In this document: in pieces, positions 35,467 to 45,117 of the stretch
Numbering within the stretch: the first letter of the stretch is position 1
Layout of the letters: each line of letters starts with the position of its first letter
Assembly: GCA_030753015.1 (NCBI GenBank)
Contig: JASMDC010000001.1
Span: 1 to 64,000 of the forward strand
Length of the DNA: 64,000 nucleotides
Direction: 5' to 3'
Source: Candidatus Undinarchaeales archaeon
Lineage (GTDB): Archaea; SpSt-1190; JASMDC01
The notes under the pieces: generated by a model
The model's database searches: none
What the model was told of the DNA's origin: nothing
The model's input: the letters and a program-made list of their open reading frames with translations, nothing else
Program-made: the position numbers and the translations under genes

Positions 35467-36585
35467 ATGCTCGAGGGGGAGATACGCGCGCTCGCCCAAC
35501 GTCTCAAGGGCGAGGCCGCACAGCGCAAGGACCTGGCGCATTCGCTGCGACAGGTGCACCGGGAGGTATCCATCACCGAGGTCGACGAGCACGGTGATAC
35601 TGTCATCGACGACCGGCTCATCGAGCGGGTGCAGGGGGACGCGGCCCACACCACCATCGCCGGGATCGACGGAGGGCTCCTGACCCGCGAGTGCCACGGT
35701 ATCGACATAATCATGACCCGGGCCGTGGGGGTCCGGTTCGGGTACACTGACGGCCGGATCGATCAGTGCGACTATCTGCCTGCTCCGATCGTGACGCCCA
35801 CGATCACCGTGGTGACCGAGCCCCTCTCAGAGAGCGACCTCCGGCTCCGGGCCGGGATGGAGCGCCAGATGGCCGAGCTGGCCACGGCCGCCCGGATGGC
35901 GCGCACACACGCCCCGGACCTCCTGCTCATGGACGGTTCCGTGGCGCCCCACCCTTCCCTCCAACCCCCGGCCGACTCGACAATGAAGGACATGTACCAC
36001 GCCCTCATGGACCGGTACGTGGACCTCTACAAGGCCTGTGAGCGCGCAGGCAGCCAGCTCGCGGGGGTGGTGGAGGACTCCCGGGGGACCCGGTTCTCGA
36101 TGGTGCTGGCGGACAGGATCGTCCCCAACCTGGACCCAGGGACCGTGAACGCCGACGCGGGCGACATGCTGCGCAGGAGCAGGGACACGCCCCTCCTCAC
36201 CCACCTCATGGAACAGCGGGAGCGGACCTTCGTGTTCAAGTACTCGCGACGCGCCTACGACCATCCCATGCTCCGGGACCTAGGCACGTGGGGCGAGCGG
36301 GTGCACTCGTTCTATCTCCGGACCGCGGCCCTCGACAGACCGGTCCGGGTGGACTTCCTTGTCTCGGCAGGGAACATCAGCAAGCAGGCCGACGCACTGG
36401 CCGCCACGCTCCTGGCGATCTCGGGACACCACGACCTCTACGGCATCCCCACGGTGCTCATCGAGGCCGATGGCCGGGCCAAGCTCTCCCAGGACGATAT
36501 CGAGATGGTCCACGCGCTCATCGCCGATATGATGGGCGGGCCGCCGGGATCGATGGACCTTCGACGGCATGGGAGGCCGTTCTAG
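35467..36585 (+). CDS. nurA: NurA-type 5'-3' nuclease
   Basis: About 372 residues of the NurA domain: AGIDGGLL with Asp68, the second acidic motif LLLMDGS with Asp156, and the late VSAGNISKQA and PTVLIEADGRAKLS. NurA works with the HerA ATPase in archaeal double-strand-break end resection. ATG 35467 has GGAG ten bases ahead and a TTTTTAAC box 40 bases ahead; the open frame above is antisense or promoter sequence. HerA is encoded 2.1 kb downstream on the same strand, with one plus-strand and one minus-strand gene between. Confidence 0.8.
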   Translation: MLEGEIRALAQRLKGEAAQRKDLAHSLRQVHREVSITEVDEHGDTVIDDRLIERVQGDAAHTTIAGIDGGLLTRECHGIDIIMTRAVGVRFGYTDGRIDQCDYLPAPIVTPTITVVTEPLSESDLRLRAGMERQMAELATAARMARTHAPDLLLMDGSVAPHPSLQPPADSTMKDMYHALMDRYVDLYKACERAGSQLAGVVEDSRGTRFSMVLADRIVPNLDPGTVNADAGDMLRRSRDTPLLTHLMEQRERTFVFKYSRRAYDHPMLRDLGTWGERVHSFYLRTAALDRPVRVDFLVSAGNISKQADALAATLLAISGHHDLYGIPTVLIEADGRAKLSQDDIEMVHALIADMMGGPPGSMDLRRHGRPF

Positions 36586-36586
36586 G

Positions 36587-37807
36587 ATGGCCCGGCGCAC
36601 GACGCTCATGGTCCTTGCCTTCGTGGCTATACTGGCGGTCGGCCTCCCCCCTTCCCCAGCCATGAACGTGGACGTGACGCTCGAGCCCCCCGGAGTGGAG
36701 CGTGGCCAGACGACCGTCCTGAGGTTCACGCTGGTCAACAACCTGCGCATGCCCCGTAACGCCACGGTCGCCATCGGGCTTCCGGAGGGCGTAGCCCTGG
36801 TCAATGCCACAGTCCCACTGGGATCCGGTCTACCGCTCGTTCACGAGGCGGTGCTTGGAGCACATGAGGTCATCACAGGGGATCTTTTGCTTAGGGTGGA
36901 CGCGAACGGGCCGCGGACCGTCGCGTTCGCAGTGTCGTTCCCCGCTGGAGGCGAGGGTTCCCCGATCATCACTCTCGAGCGCGAGCTGGGGATCCTTGTC
37001 CTCGACCAGCTCCCGGTCATCCCATCGGTGACCTTCGACGATGTTCCAGCCACCGCTCCGGACGCTCCTGCGATGCTCAGGCTCCTGGGAGCTAACGCTG
37101 ATACAGAGATCGCTGTGGAGGTGATGGCGTCGTGCGAGCTCCCGGCCGGGCTCGGACCTCCGGGCGACGCGCCCAGCACGCACCTGACCGTCGGACCACT
37201 TACCATCGGTCCGAACGGGACCGTGGAGCACGAGGTTGCCCTCGTTTCAGTGCGCACCGGTGAACGGTGGCTCTCCTGCCAGACGGCCTTCCGCCCCACA
37301 GGTACCGACGACTGGATCCCCATAGAGGAGGGGGTGCCGGTAGCGCTCCACTTCCCCCAGTTCAGCCCGCGAGCATCGACGCCCGATGAAGTGGGCCCCG
37401 ATCCCGCCGTCAAGTCCACGATGCTCAAGGACGTGGCAGTGCTCCGTACAAGGACCGAAGTGGCCTTCTTCAACGGCCTGCTCACCGACGAGCAGGTGGC
37501 CGGAATGATCGCCTCCCTGGAGGAGGGGCGGACGATGGTGGAGCAGGGTTCCATGGACCGGGCCGCGGAGCGAGTGAAGGTCGTGAACGCGACATTGGAG
37601 AACGTCGCACGCCAGCGGCTCCAGGGCAGGGTACGCGCTGCTCTCGCCGTGATAGTTGTGCTGCTCGCCCTCATCGGCACGTCGTTCATCCTGCACAACA
37701 AGCCCGAGCGGGGCCGCTGCTCCTACTGTGGCCATGTCCTGGGCGTGAACGGGAGCTGTACCTACTGCTCTGATAGATACTCACGGGCGCCGGAGCGACC
37801 CATCTAG
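36587..37807 (+). CDS. secreted/membrane protein with C-terminal zinc ribbon
   Basis: About 406 residues. A signal-like start (LMVLAFVAILAVGLPPSPA), then a beta-rich exported domain with NxT sites (LVNATVPL and others), then a helical segment, one membrane helix near residue 350 (VIVVLLALIGTSFI) and a cytosolic tail with two CxxC pairs (CSYCGHVLG, CTYC). The architecture is an anchored extracellular domain with a small cytosolic zinc ribbon. ATG 36587 follows the nurA stop after one base, so the two are co-transcribed. No specific function recognised. Confidence 0.65.
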   Translation: MARRTTLMVLAFVAILAVGLPPSPAMNVDVTLEPPGVERGQTTVLRFTLVNNLRMPRNATVAIGLPEGVALVNATVPLGSGLPLVHEAVLGAHEVITGDLLLRVDANGPRTVAFAVSFPAGGEGSPIITLERELGILVLDQLPVIPSVTFDDVPATAPDAPAMLRLLGANADTEIAVEVMASCELPAGLGPPGDAPSTHLTVGPLTIGPNGTVEHEVALVSVRTGERWLSCQTAFRPTGTDDWIPIEEGVPVALHFPQFSPRASTPDEVGPDPAVKSTMLKDVAVLRTRTEVAFFNGLLTDEQVAGMIASLEEGRTMVEQGSMDRAAERVKVVNATLENVARQRLQGRVRAALAVIVVLLALIGTSFILHNKPERGRCSYCGHVLGVNGSCTYCSDRYSRAPERPI

Positions 37808-37812
37808 GTCCT

Positions 37813-38631
37813 CTATCGGGTGACCGCCTGAACGAGCTCGGCGGCCAGCTTCTCCTCCTCCTGAGGGGAGAGCCTGACCTCTTCGGGGGTGACCTTCAGG
37901 TACTTGGCGACGCCGGCATAGATGCCCGGCAGGGACCGGAGCACGCGCTCGCGGGTGATGCCGCTGGCGGGACCGAGGGTGCCCTTCTGCACCAGGTTCG
38001 CGAGGAACCGGCCGACGAGCTGGTACTTGTCCTGCGGCAGCCCCTCACCGGACCGTCGTTTGGAGCGCATGACCTTCTCGGGCGAGATGCGGGTAGCGTT
38101 GGCCCACACGCCCATAGTCTGCTCCATCTTGTCGAGCACACCATCGATGCGCTCGAGCACATCGTCGGTTGCCTTCCGCTCACCGGCTCCCGGTCGGGGC
38201 GGTGCCCCCGGTCTCTGTTGAGCTGCCATCGTCGCCGGACGGACGCGGGGTGCCGGGCCCGCGACGGTGGTGCGGACCTGGGCAGTCGGTTTCACAGCGG
38301 GTTGGCCCTTGAGCTCCTTGAAAGCGCTGGACCGCTCCAAGGCGGTGATATGGTCCTCGAGCAGTCCGATGTCGTGCTCAAGGATCCGGGACTCGTCGAC
38401 GGTGATGGGGACCGATGCCTCCTCCTCGACCTCCTCGAAGCGGTGCTCGAGCTCACGGATGCGGCGCTCTTCGCCCTTCCACCCTTTGATACGGTCGATG
38501 TTCCCTTCCATCCAGTTGTGGAGGCGGGCCTTGTCCCGGTCGATGCGCTCGACGATCTCGCGGCTAGGACCCTCAGGTGGTGTGGTCTTCTTCATTACCT
38601 TCCGGATGACACGTCGTCCTACTGTCGGCAT
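37813..38631 (-). CDS. coiled-coil protein with Pro-rich linker
   Basis: About 272 residues: a charged helical coiled coil at about 10-105, a Pro/Ala-rich low-complexity linker near 115-150 (RPGAPPRPGAGERK), and a compact helical C-terminal domain (LSPQEEEKLAAELV). It lies between the NurA unit and HerA but on the opposite strand, so a shared DNA-repair role is only suggestive. The start is taken at ATG 38631; the 38745 extension covers the HerA promoter region. Family unrecognised. Confidence 0.6.
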   Translation of the reverse strand: MPTVGRRVIRKVMKKTTPPEGPSREIVERIDRDKARLHNWMEGNIDRIKGWKGEERRIRELEHRFEEVEEEASVPITVDESRILEHDIGLLEDHITALERSSAFKELKGQPAVKPTAQVRTTVAGPAPRVRPATMAAQQRPGAPPRPGAGERKATDDVLERIDGVLDKMEQTMGVWANATRISPEKVMRSKRRSGEGLPQDKYQLVGRFLANLVQKGTLGPASGITRERVLRSLPGIYAGVAKYLKVTPEEVRLSPQEEEKLAAELVQAVTR

Positions 38632-38702
38632 TGTAAGGCCCCGTCTTAACTGGAACAGTTGTGAGTAAATCTTTTTATTTAAAGGTGCGGTGGAAGTCAC
38701 CG

Positions 38703-40220
38703 ATGGACGAGATAGGTACCGTGATCTCTTCGCTGGAAGGGCCATCCCCCACTCGGTTCTCGTTCGTGGTACGGGAGGGCAGCGAGCCCATGCCCGTACG
38801 CAAGGACCAGTTCGTCAAGGTCGATTGTGAGGAGGGAACCCTCATCGCACGGGTCGTGGACCTGCGCAAGACGAACCGCTACTTCGCCAGGGCCGAGTCA
38901 GTCAAAGAGTACGAGCGCGGCGGTTCCACGCTGAGCGCCCTTTTCCCCACCGACCGGTGGGAGTTCCTGGTCGGCGACGCCGTCCCACTGGGTGTGCTCC
39001 GCGAAGGTGTCCAGCGCCCGTCGTTCCCCCCGTCGCCAGGCAGTAAGGTGACCTTGGCCGACAGCGAGACCCTGCGGACCTTTCTGGGCATCGAGACCGA
39101 CGGGATCCATATTGGGAGTGTGGCCCATCACGACCTGGACGCGCGGCTCAACCTCACCCGCCTCTTCCAGAAGCACATTGCCATCCTCGCGCTCTCGGGT
39201 GCTGGGAAATCCTATCTCACGACCGTGCTCATGGAGGAGCTGCTGTCGCGGCCCGCGGGCAAGGGCCGCGTAGCACTTGTGGTGCTCGACAGCCACGGGG
39301 AGTATACTTCCCTGGGCCAAGCAGACGATCCGGTGGGAGCTGGCAAGGTCACGGTGGTCGGCGGGGACGACTACCGCATCGCCGTGCCCAAGCTATCCGC
39401 CTTCGGCATCGCAGAGTACATCCCCAGGATGTCGTCCGCCCAGCGGCGGGAACTGTCGCGGGTCATCGCACGGGCGCGGGAGGAGAAGCGTGGCAAGTAC
39501 GACCTGGCCGACCTAATCGAGCTGGTGAGGACCGACGAGACCATCCACGAGAACATCGTGCCCGCACTCGTCGGCTGGCTCAACGACCTGAACGCCACCG
39601 GGCTTTTCGCCAAGAAGGACCGGCCCAGCCTCAAGCGTCTGGTCAAGCCGGGAAAGGCCGTCATCCTAGACCTCTCGCCGCTCACCAACCTTAGGGCCAA
39701 GCAGATCATCGTCACCCACGTATCGCGGACCATCTTCAAGCTCCGGCAGCGGGGCGAAGTGTGCCCCTACGTGCAGGTGGTCGAGGAGGCGCATAACTAC
39801 GTGCCCGAGGGCGAGGCGCGGGAGTGGGCGCTGTCCCGTTCCATTATCCAGAAGATCGCCCGGGAGGGGCGGAAGTTCTACGCCGGCCTCTGCCTCATCA
39901 GCCAACGACCCATCCAGCTATCCACCACTGCTCTCTCCCAGTGCAACACCCACATAATCCTCAGGGTCACCAATCCCTATGACCTCGACCACATCGGCCG
40001 CTCCAGCGAGGGCATCTCACGCGAGGTCCTGAACACCATCTCGAGCCTGCGGGTGGGCGAAGCGCTCGTCGTGGGCGCGGCGGTGAACTACCCGGCCTTC
40101 ATCAAGGTCCGCCGCCGCCGGTCCAGCGAGCCGTCCCACGCGCGGGGGCTGGAGGACGCGGCCAGCGACTACGAGAACGGTGTCGAGATCTCGGAACGCG
40201 ACGTGGACGCGTTCATGTAG
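38703..40220 (+). CDS. herA: HerA-type bipolar DNA helicase/ATPase
   Basis: About 505 residues. The N-terminal HAS-barrel-like domain starts MDEIGTVISS. Walker A is ALSGAGKS (163-170), Walker B-like VVLDSHGEY, then VVEEAHNYVPE, LISQRP and the arginine-rich C-terminal part. It is the hexameric translocase that partners NurA in end resection; no Mre11 or Rad50 gene is seen in this window. ATG 38703 sits about 30 bases after TTTTTATTTAAAGG, a leaderless start; the open frame beginning at 38661 is inside the promoter. Confidence 0.85.
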   Translation: MDEIGTVISSLEGPSPTRFSFVVREGSEPMPVRKDQFVKVDCEEGTLIARVVDLRKTNRYFARAESVKEYERGGSTLSALFPTDRWEFLVGDAVPLGVLREGVQRPSFPPSPGSKVTLADSETLRTFLGIETDGIHIGSVAHHDLDARLNLTRLFQKHIAILALSGAGKSYLTTVLMEELLSRPAGKGRVALVVLDSHGEYTSLGQADDPVGAGKVTVVGGDDYRIAVPKLSAFGIAEYIPRMSSAQRRELSRVIARAREEKRGKYDLADLIELVRTDETIHENIVPALVGWLNDLNATGLFAKKDRPSLKRLVKPGKAVILDLSPLTNLRAKQIIVTHVSRTIFKLRQRGEVCPYVQVVEEAHNYVPEGEAREWALSRSIIQKIAREGRKFYAGLCLISQRPIQLSTTALSQCNTHIILRVTNPYDLDHIGRSSEGISREVLNTISSLRVGEALVVGAAVNYPAFIKVRRRRSSEPSHARGLEDAASDYENGVEISERDVDAFM

Positions 40221-40224
40221 GGAT

Positions 40225-43200
40225 TCAGTCCCCTCTCCTGACGTGAACGCCCTCTATCCGGACGGGATATGTCGCGCTCACGTTCAATGCATCGATCCCC
40301 TCCGTCATCCATGACCATTGGGTGCTCAGGCGGATGAGATAATCGTTGTATGTATCGGACGGGCCGACGTTGAACGAGAACCGGGACCCCATCGTTCCGT
40401 ACCGCACGATCACGGTCGCAGCATCGTCCGCCCTCGCCCGGATGTGGAGGTAGTTGCCGGACCGTTTATCGATGGCGGGGTCCACGGGCAGCGTGATGCC
40501 CTGCCAATCGACGACCTGCTCCTCGGGATCATCATATAGCGTGGCGATGACATCGGTCCTGTGGGCGGCATCTCGTTCATCGAACGAACCCCAGATGTAC
40601 GGCAGCTCCCTGAGGTCGAACCGCTGGGTGACCGTAGTACCAATATAATGGAACGAGCGTTTCTCGATGATCCGGGCGTCGACGACCTCGAACGTGGTGT
40701 CGGGCGGGACGTCCAGAGTAACGCTCTCGAGCTCACCGATCGTACCATCCTTGGGGAGGGGGACGGATACTTCCGTCCTCCCCTGATCATTGATGGGGAA
40801 GGGCTCGAACTTGCCGACCACGTGAGATGGGTAGCGGTGGTCGAACCTGATCAGTCCGCTGCTCTTCCTGGAGCTCACGTAGGTGAGGTTCAGGGTGCTC
40901 GATGTCCCGCGCTTTGGGCCCAGCTCGCTCGTGTTGAGCCCGTCGAGGTCGACGAAGTCCCACATCCGCAGGCAGTCCTCGCCCGTCCATGGGCATGATG
41001 TGGCACCATCGGTATCGGAAGACGCACTGGGCTCGATGATCTTCCGCGTGATAGGCAGCACGATCACAGCGGGAGTCCTCTCCTGGAACGCCGCGTCATT
41101 GGCGATCCAGAGCTCGTAGAGGTAAACACGTCCTAGGGGACGATAGTTACGATAGATGAACTCGGCGACGCGGTAACTGCGCACCTCGTTCGGAACACCG
41201 TCCACATTATCTCAGTCCATGCCTGACATCATGCACGAGGCGCCGTTCTGCTTGAACACGACGAACGGGAGCTTCCCTGCACCATACGCAGCCTCCAGCT
41301 CGTCCACGACCGAGGTCTGGATCCGTTCCGACGCCTGGGCCAGGTTATTAGGGATCGAGGTGACGATCCTCCTGTCAGCCATCACGTAGAGAAGGGGGGC
41401 GTTTGTGAAGTCGAAGAAGGTCTGCTCGGGGCTGAGGTGATGATCGAAGAACTCGACGAGGCGCCCGTACTGATCGTCATTGTCCCTCAACCTCGTCATG
41501 CCGGGTACCCAGTCATGGAAACGGAAGAGGTCGTCATCGAGCAGGATATCGATCCGCGGGAAGGCACAGATGTAAACGAGCGCCAACAGCACGAAGAACG
41601 CCTTCGCCAGATCGGCTCGTTTGATCTCGAGGTAGAACGGAAGGCACATGGCCAGGAAATAGAAGAAATAGGTACAGTATCCGACCCGGAAGAGAGTGTA
41701 GCGGATTATGGACCTGACGAAGAGGGCCGTGGAGAAGATGCTGAGGTGCAGGAGGGTCAGCTGGCGGGTCGTGAAAGGTGTTCGTTGGAAGAACCCCCTG
41801 ATGATGGCATAGCAGATATACACGACAGAGACCGAGGGGATGAGGAGGTACTGGAAGAGGATGCGCGAGATATGATGCGTCCGTGTGTCGAAGAGGGACT
41901 CCGACGTGAGGGAGCGGGCGCCCACGCTCAGGAAATCCCGATACCGTTCCAGGAGAGCGGACAGAGGGACATCACTGGTCACCAGGACGATGGCCATGTA
42001 CATCGAGGCCGTGGCCGCGAGAGCGAGGAGTAGACCACGTCCCTCGCGGACACATGGTCTTCCGGATCGGCCCGATGCCTCCGGCCGAGGAACACGTAGG
42101 CCCAGACGAGGGCGGACGACCCGAGGGAAGCGACGCACAGGTCCATCCTCCAGAAGAAGAGGAGGAACTGGTACGACCAGAAGAGCACCAGGTGGGGGAA
42201 CCTCCCGGGCCGGAGCAGCCGCGGTAGAAGGAGGATGGGAATGAGGGTGAAAAGGAGTGAGTCGTAATAGTAGGAACCGTGCATGAGGCCGAACGTCCCG
42301 TAGGCCCCCCTGATCATAGGGAGCGTCAGCACGCTGATGAACGCGAAAGTGCTCCCGGCCACGACCGAGAGGACGGCGTAGAGAATGAGCATGGCCGGTA
42401 TCATGAGGAGCCAGTTCCACAGCATGGGCTCGACGAGACGGTATCCGTTGACGAGAGAATAGACGATCTTTGGTACGGCCTCGGTCAGCCCGTGGGTGGG
42501 GAGGATGTCGATGTAGGGAACACTCCCGTAATTGAAGAGCTGGTGGGATGCGAGCATCTCTTGACCGAGGTGGTGGAGGTCGTAGCAGACATAGGACAGG
42601 ACGTGTTCGTGCCTCGCGTAGAGCGTTACTGTGGCTATGATGAGCGGGAGGTAGTACCACTCAACGATCCGGTAGCTCGTCGGACGGGTGAACGGGCGAA
42701 GGAGAGACATCAGGAAGAGGAGAACGCTCATGAGAATGAGGAGCCCGCAGGTCAACAATGCAAGGGTCTGGGGAGGGACCATCGATCTGGATGAGAGCGT
42801 GTACTGGAGCTCGTTCACGAGCGGGACCGATATCGGGATGAGCGCATACGTAATGGAGGAGAGGAGGAGGGCGTCATCGAACCGTGACCTTCCGATGGAA
42901 AGGCCCTGGAGCGCCTCGAAGATGGTGGCATAGAACAGGAAGAAGATACACACCAGGAACGGGTACGCGTACACGTGCCATGAGCTCACGGTGAATGTGC
43001 TGTTCGTCAGGATCCAGTGGACGAAGAAGAGGGGGTAGGGGAAGAGCAGCCCGTAGACGAGGACCTGACGGTCCGGGAACCACGTGTCAATGAAGGTGGC
43101 ATCGCATGTCAGTGCGATCGCCCTGGCGACGATATAGCAGTAGAGGAGGATGAGGTATACGAAGAACAGGCACATGATGTTGAAGAAGAGGACCTCCCCG

Positions 43201-43571
43201 GTCAGCAGGAAGAGGGGGAACATCGTCAGTGCGAAGAGGGATACGTCGAAGAGGAGGGCACGCAGCTCATGACCGAGCGCATTTCGTGGTTCCCGTCGAA
43301 GATGTGTGTTCACGGTCCCGAAGATCAACAGATTCCCGATGATCAGGGCTATTGACGCTCCGATGACAACGAAATAGAGGACGCCACGATAGGGGGCATC
43401 GATCCCCGAGACGACCGTGATCCCGATCGCCCTGTCCGTGAAATCCTTGAGCTCGAGCGATGTCCCGTGGAGGATGCAGTATACAACAGTAAGGCCGAGC
43501 AGGACGCTAAGAAGGTAGTCCTCGCTCTCAAGGCTCAAGCGTCTTCCTTGAATACCCCCCCTCCTTACCAC
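40225..43571 (-). pseudogene. large membrane glycosyltransferase split by a frameshift and an in-frame TGA
   Basis: Three pieces read as one protein of about 1100 residues. Piece 1 (43571 to about 42030) has many membrane helices and a soluble loop (DILPTHGLTEAVPKIVYSL). The frame then shifts by one base between about 42010 and 42060. Piece 2 continues with LLLALAATASMYMAIVLV and more helices, and ends at TGA 41212-41214 after GMD. The same frame continues with DNVDGVPNEVRSYRV and a soluble beta-rich domain to 40225. Both breaks fall inside continuous, family-like sequence. This suggests a decayed gene or assembly errors rather than separate genes. The GT-C/PMT-like assignment is tentative. 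Confidence 0.6.
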
Positions 43572-43700
43572 ACGTCTTCAACCTTGTGGGAGTGCATCCT
43601 TTTCAAACGTCCGTCCCTCCAAAAGCCACTTTCACCCATCCTCATCGAAGGAGGGTAGTTTTAAATGGGTAGCCGCCCATCGCAGTCCTGGTAGTTAGAA

Positions 43701-44381
43701 TTGGATAGGTCGAACGCCTTCATCGCCTGCGCTCTGCTGGCCCTCGTCGCCAGCGCCGGCTGCATGGAAGGGCTCGACCTCGGAATGGACGTAGCCCTCC
43801 TGCCTCCTGTGACGGGGGTCGGAGGACCGACGCCCACCGTGGTCCCTGGCGGCCCCCGACCGACACCAGTGTCCACACCCCTCCCGTCCGCACGGCCTAC
43901 GCCGCGCCACCGTACCGGCAACGAGGTGAACTACCTCCTGGTCGCCAACTCCTGCCTCGCCTGCGATCTTGAGAAGGCGGACCTCCAGTTCGCGGAGCTG
44001 GAGGGCGCCTTCCTCGCTGGAGCCGTGATGAAGGAGGCGAACCTCATGGGCACGGTGCTCACAAAGGCCGACCTTACCATGGCGGACCTTTCCTGGGCGC
44101 GTGCACCCGGTGTCCGCATGAACAACGCCACCCTCCGGGGTGCGGACCTGTCCGACGCCTTCCTCCACGGGGCGCAGATGGCCATGGCCGACCTTAGGGG
44201 CGCGAACCTCCGGGGCGCCAGTTGCCACGACACTCAGTTCATCGACGCCGATCTCACTGGAGCGGACCTGCGGGGCACCGACCTCTGCCGCGCCCATCTG
44301 GAGGACGCCATCCTGGAGGGGGCTCTCACCAACGAGGAGACTGTGTGCGTCGACTGTATCACGAAGGGTCCATGCTGGTAG
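43701..44381 (+). CDS. pentapeptide-repeat lipoprotein
   Basis: 226 residues. TTG start, lipobox-like LVASAGC, a Pro/Thr-rich linker (residues 30-75), then about 24 pentapeptide-type units of the A(D/N)LxxA pattern (KADLQFAELEGAFLAGA, RGADLSDAFLHGAQM). Pentapeptide repeats fold into a right-handed beta helix. This one is probably tethered outside the membrane; its role is unknown. A TTTTAAATGG box lies 40 bases upstream. The alternative start downstream would lose the lipobox. It precedes the HAD/CPBP pair on the same strand. Confidence 0.7.
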   Translation: MDRSNAFIACALLALVASAGCMEGLDLGMDVALLPPVTGVGGPTPTVVPGGPRPTPVSTPLPSARPTPRHRTGNEVNYLLVANSCLACDLEKADLQFAELEGAFLAGAVMKEANLMGTVLTKADLTMADLSWARAPGVRMNNATLRGADLSDAFLHGAQMAMADLRGANLRGASCHDTQFIDADLTGADLRGTDLCRAHLEDAILEGALTNEETVCVDCITKGPCW

Positions 44382-44427
44382 GAGCGAAGGGGACGGGCGA
44401 ACAGAACGAGAGAGGAAGGACAAAGCA

Positions 44428-45117
44428 ATGGGGGAGGACGGATCTGGTGACGGTGCGCGAACGACCGCTCCCCCCGTCCGCCTCGTCGTGTGGGACCTCG
44501 ACGGCGTGCTCACCGAGGTCCGCAGCATCTGGGACCATCTCTTGCGCACTCTGGGACACGGCGATGCCTGCGACGCCAACAAGGAGTTGTACTTCTCGGG
44601 TAAGATCAACTATCAGCGCTGGGCAGAACTGGACGTGGCCCTCATGCGTGGTACGCCGCGGGAACGGCTGGAGGCGCTCGTCGCCGACATCCCCCTGACC
44701 CCCGGTGCCCGCGAGGCGGTGGCCGCGGTCACCGACGCCGGGGCCGAGAACCTGATAATCTCCTCCGGCCTCAACGTGCTCGCCGAGCGCGTCAGCAGTG
44801 AGCTGAGCGTGCCCTATATCACCAACCGCCTCAATTATCGGGACGGGCTGGTGGACGGCGTCGAGGTTGTGTGTTCCCTCGACAACAAGGGAGAGCTCCT
44901 CACAGCAGCCCTGGACGAGCGGGGCCTGGGGCCGGCCGACTGTGCTGCAGTGGGCGATGCGCGACCCGACATTCCCATGCTCCAGGTGGCTGGCCACCCC
45001 ATCGCCTTCCGTGCCCATGATGAGGAGGTGCTGGCCGTGTGCTCCCAGCGGACCGATGACATGGCCGAGCTCGCGGCCATGCTCTCTCGTCTGTGCTCAG
45101 GAGGTGGGGACGGGTGA
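44428..45117 (+). CDS. HAD-family phosphatase (SerB-like)
   Basis: About 229 residues. Motif I is VVWDLDGVLTE, motif II IISSG, motif III a Lys in DNKGELL and motif IV GDARPDIPML, the order of the phosphoserine-phosphatase-like HAD family. It probably dephosphorylates a small metabolite; serine synthesis is possible but no serA/serC is nearby. GGAAGGA precedes ATG 44428. The stop overlaps the next start by 4 bases. Confidence 0.75.
   Translation: MGEDGSGDGARTTAPPVRLVVWDLDGVLTEVRSIWDHLLRTLGHGDACDANKELYFSGKINYQRWAELDVALMRGTPRERLEALVADIPLTPGAREAVAAVTDAGAENLIISSGLNVLAERVSSELSVPYITNRLNYRDGLVDGVEVVCSLDNKGELLTAALDERGLGPADCAAVGDARPDIPMLQVAGHPIAFRAHDEEVLAVCSQRTDDMAELAAMLSRLCSGGGDG

Noticed and set aside
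41212..41214. TGA in the glycosyltransferase as a selenocysteine or Trp codon
   Set aside because: No selenocysteine insertion element was recognised, other genes end in TGA and a second lesion (frameshift) exists in the same gene.
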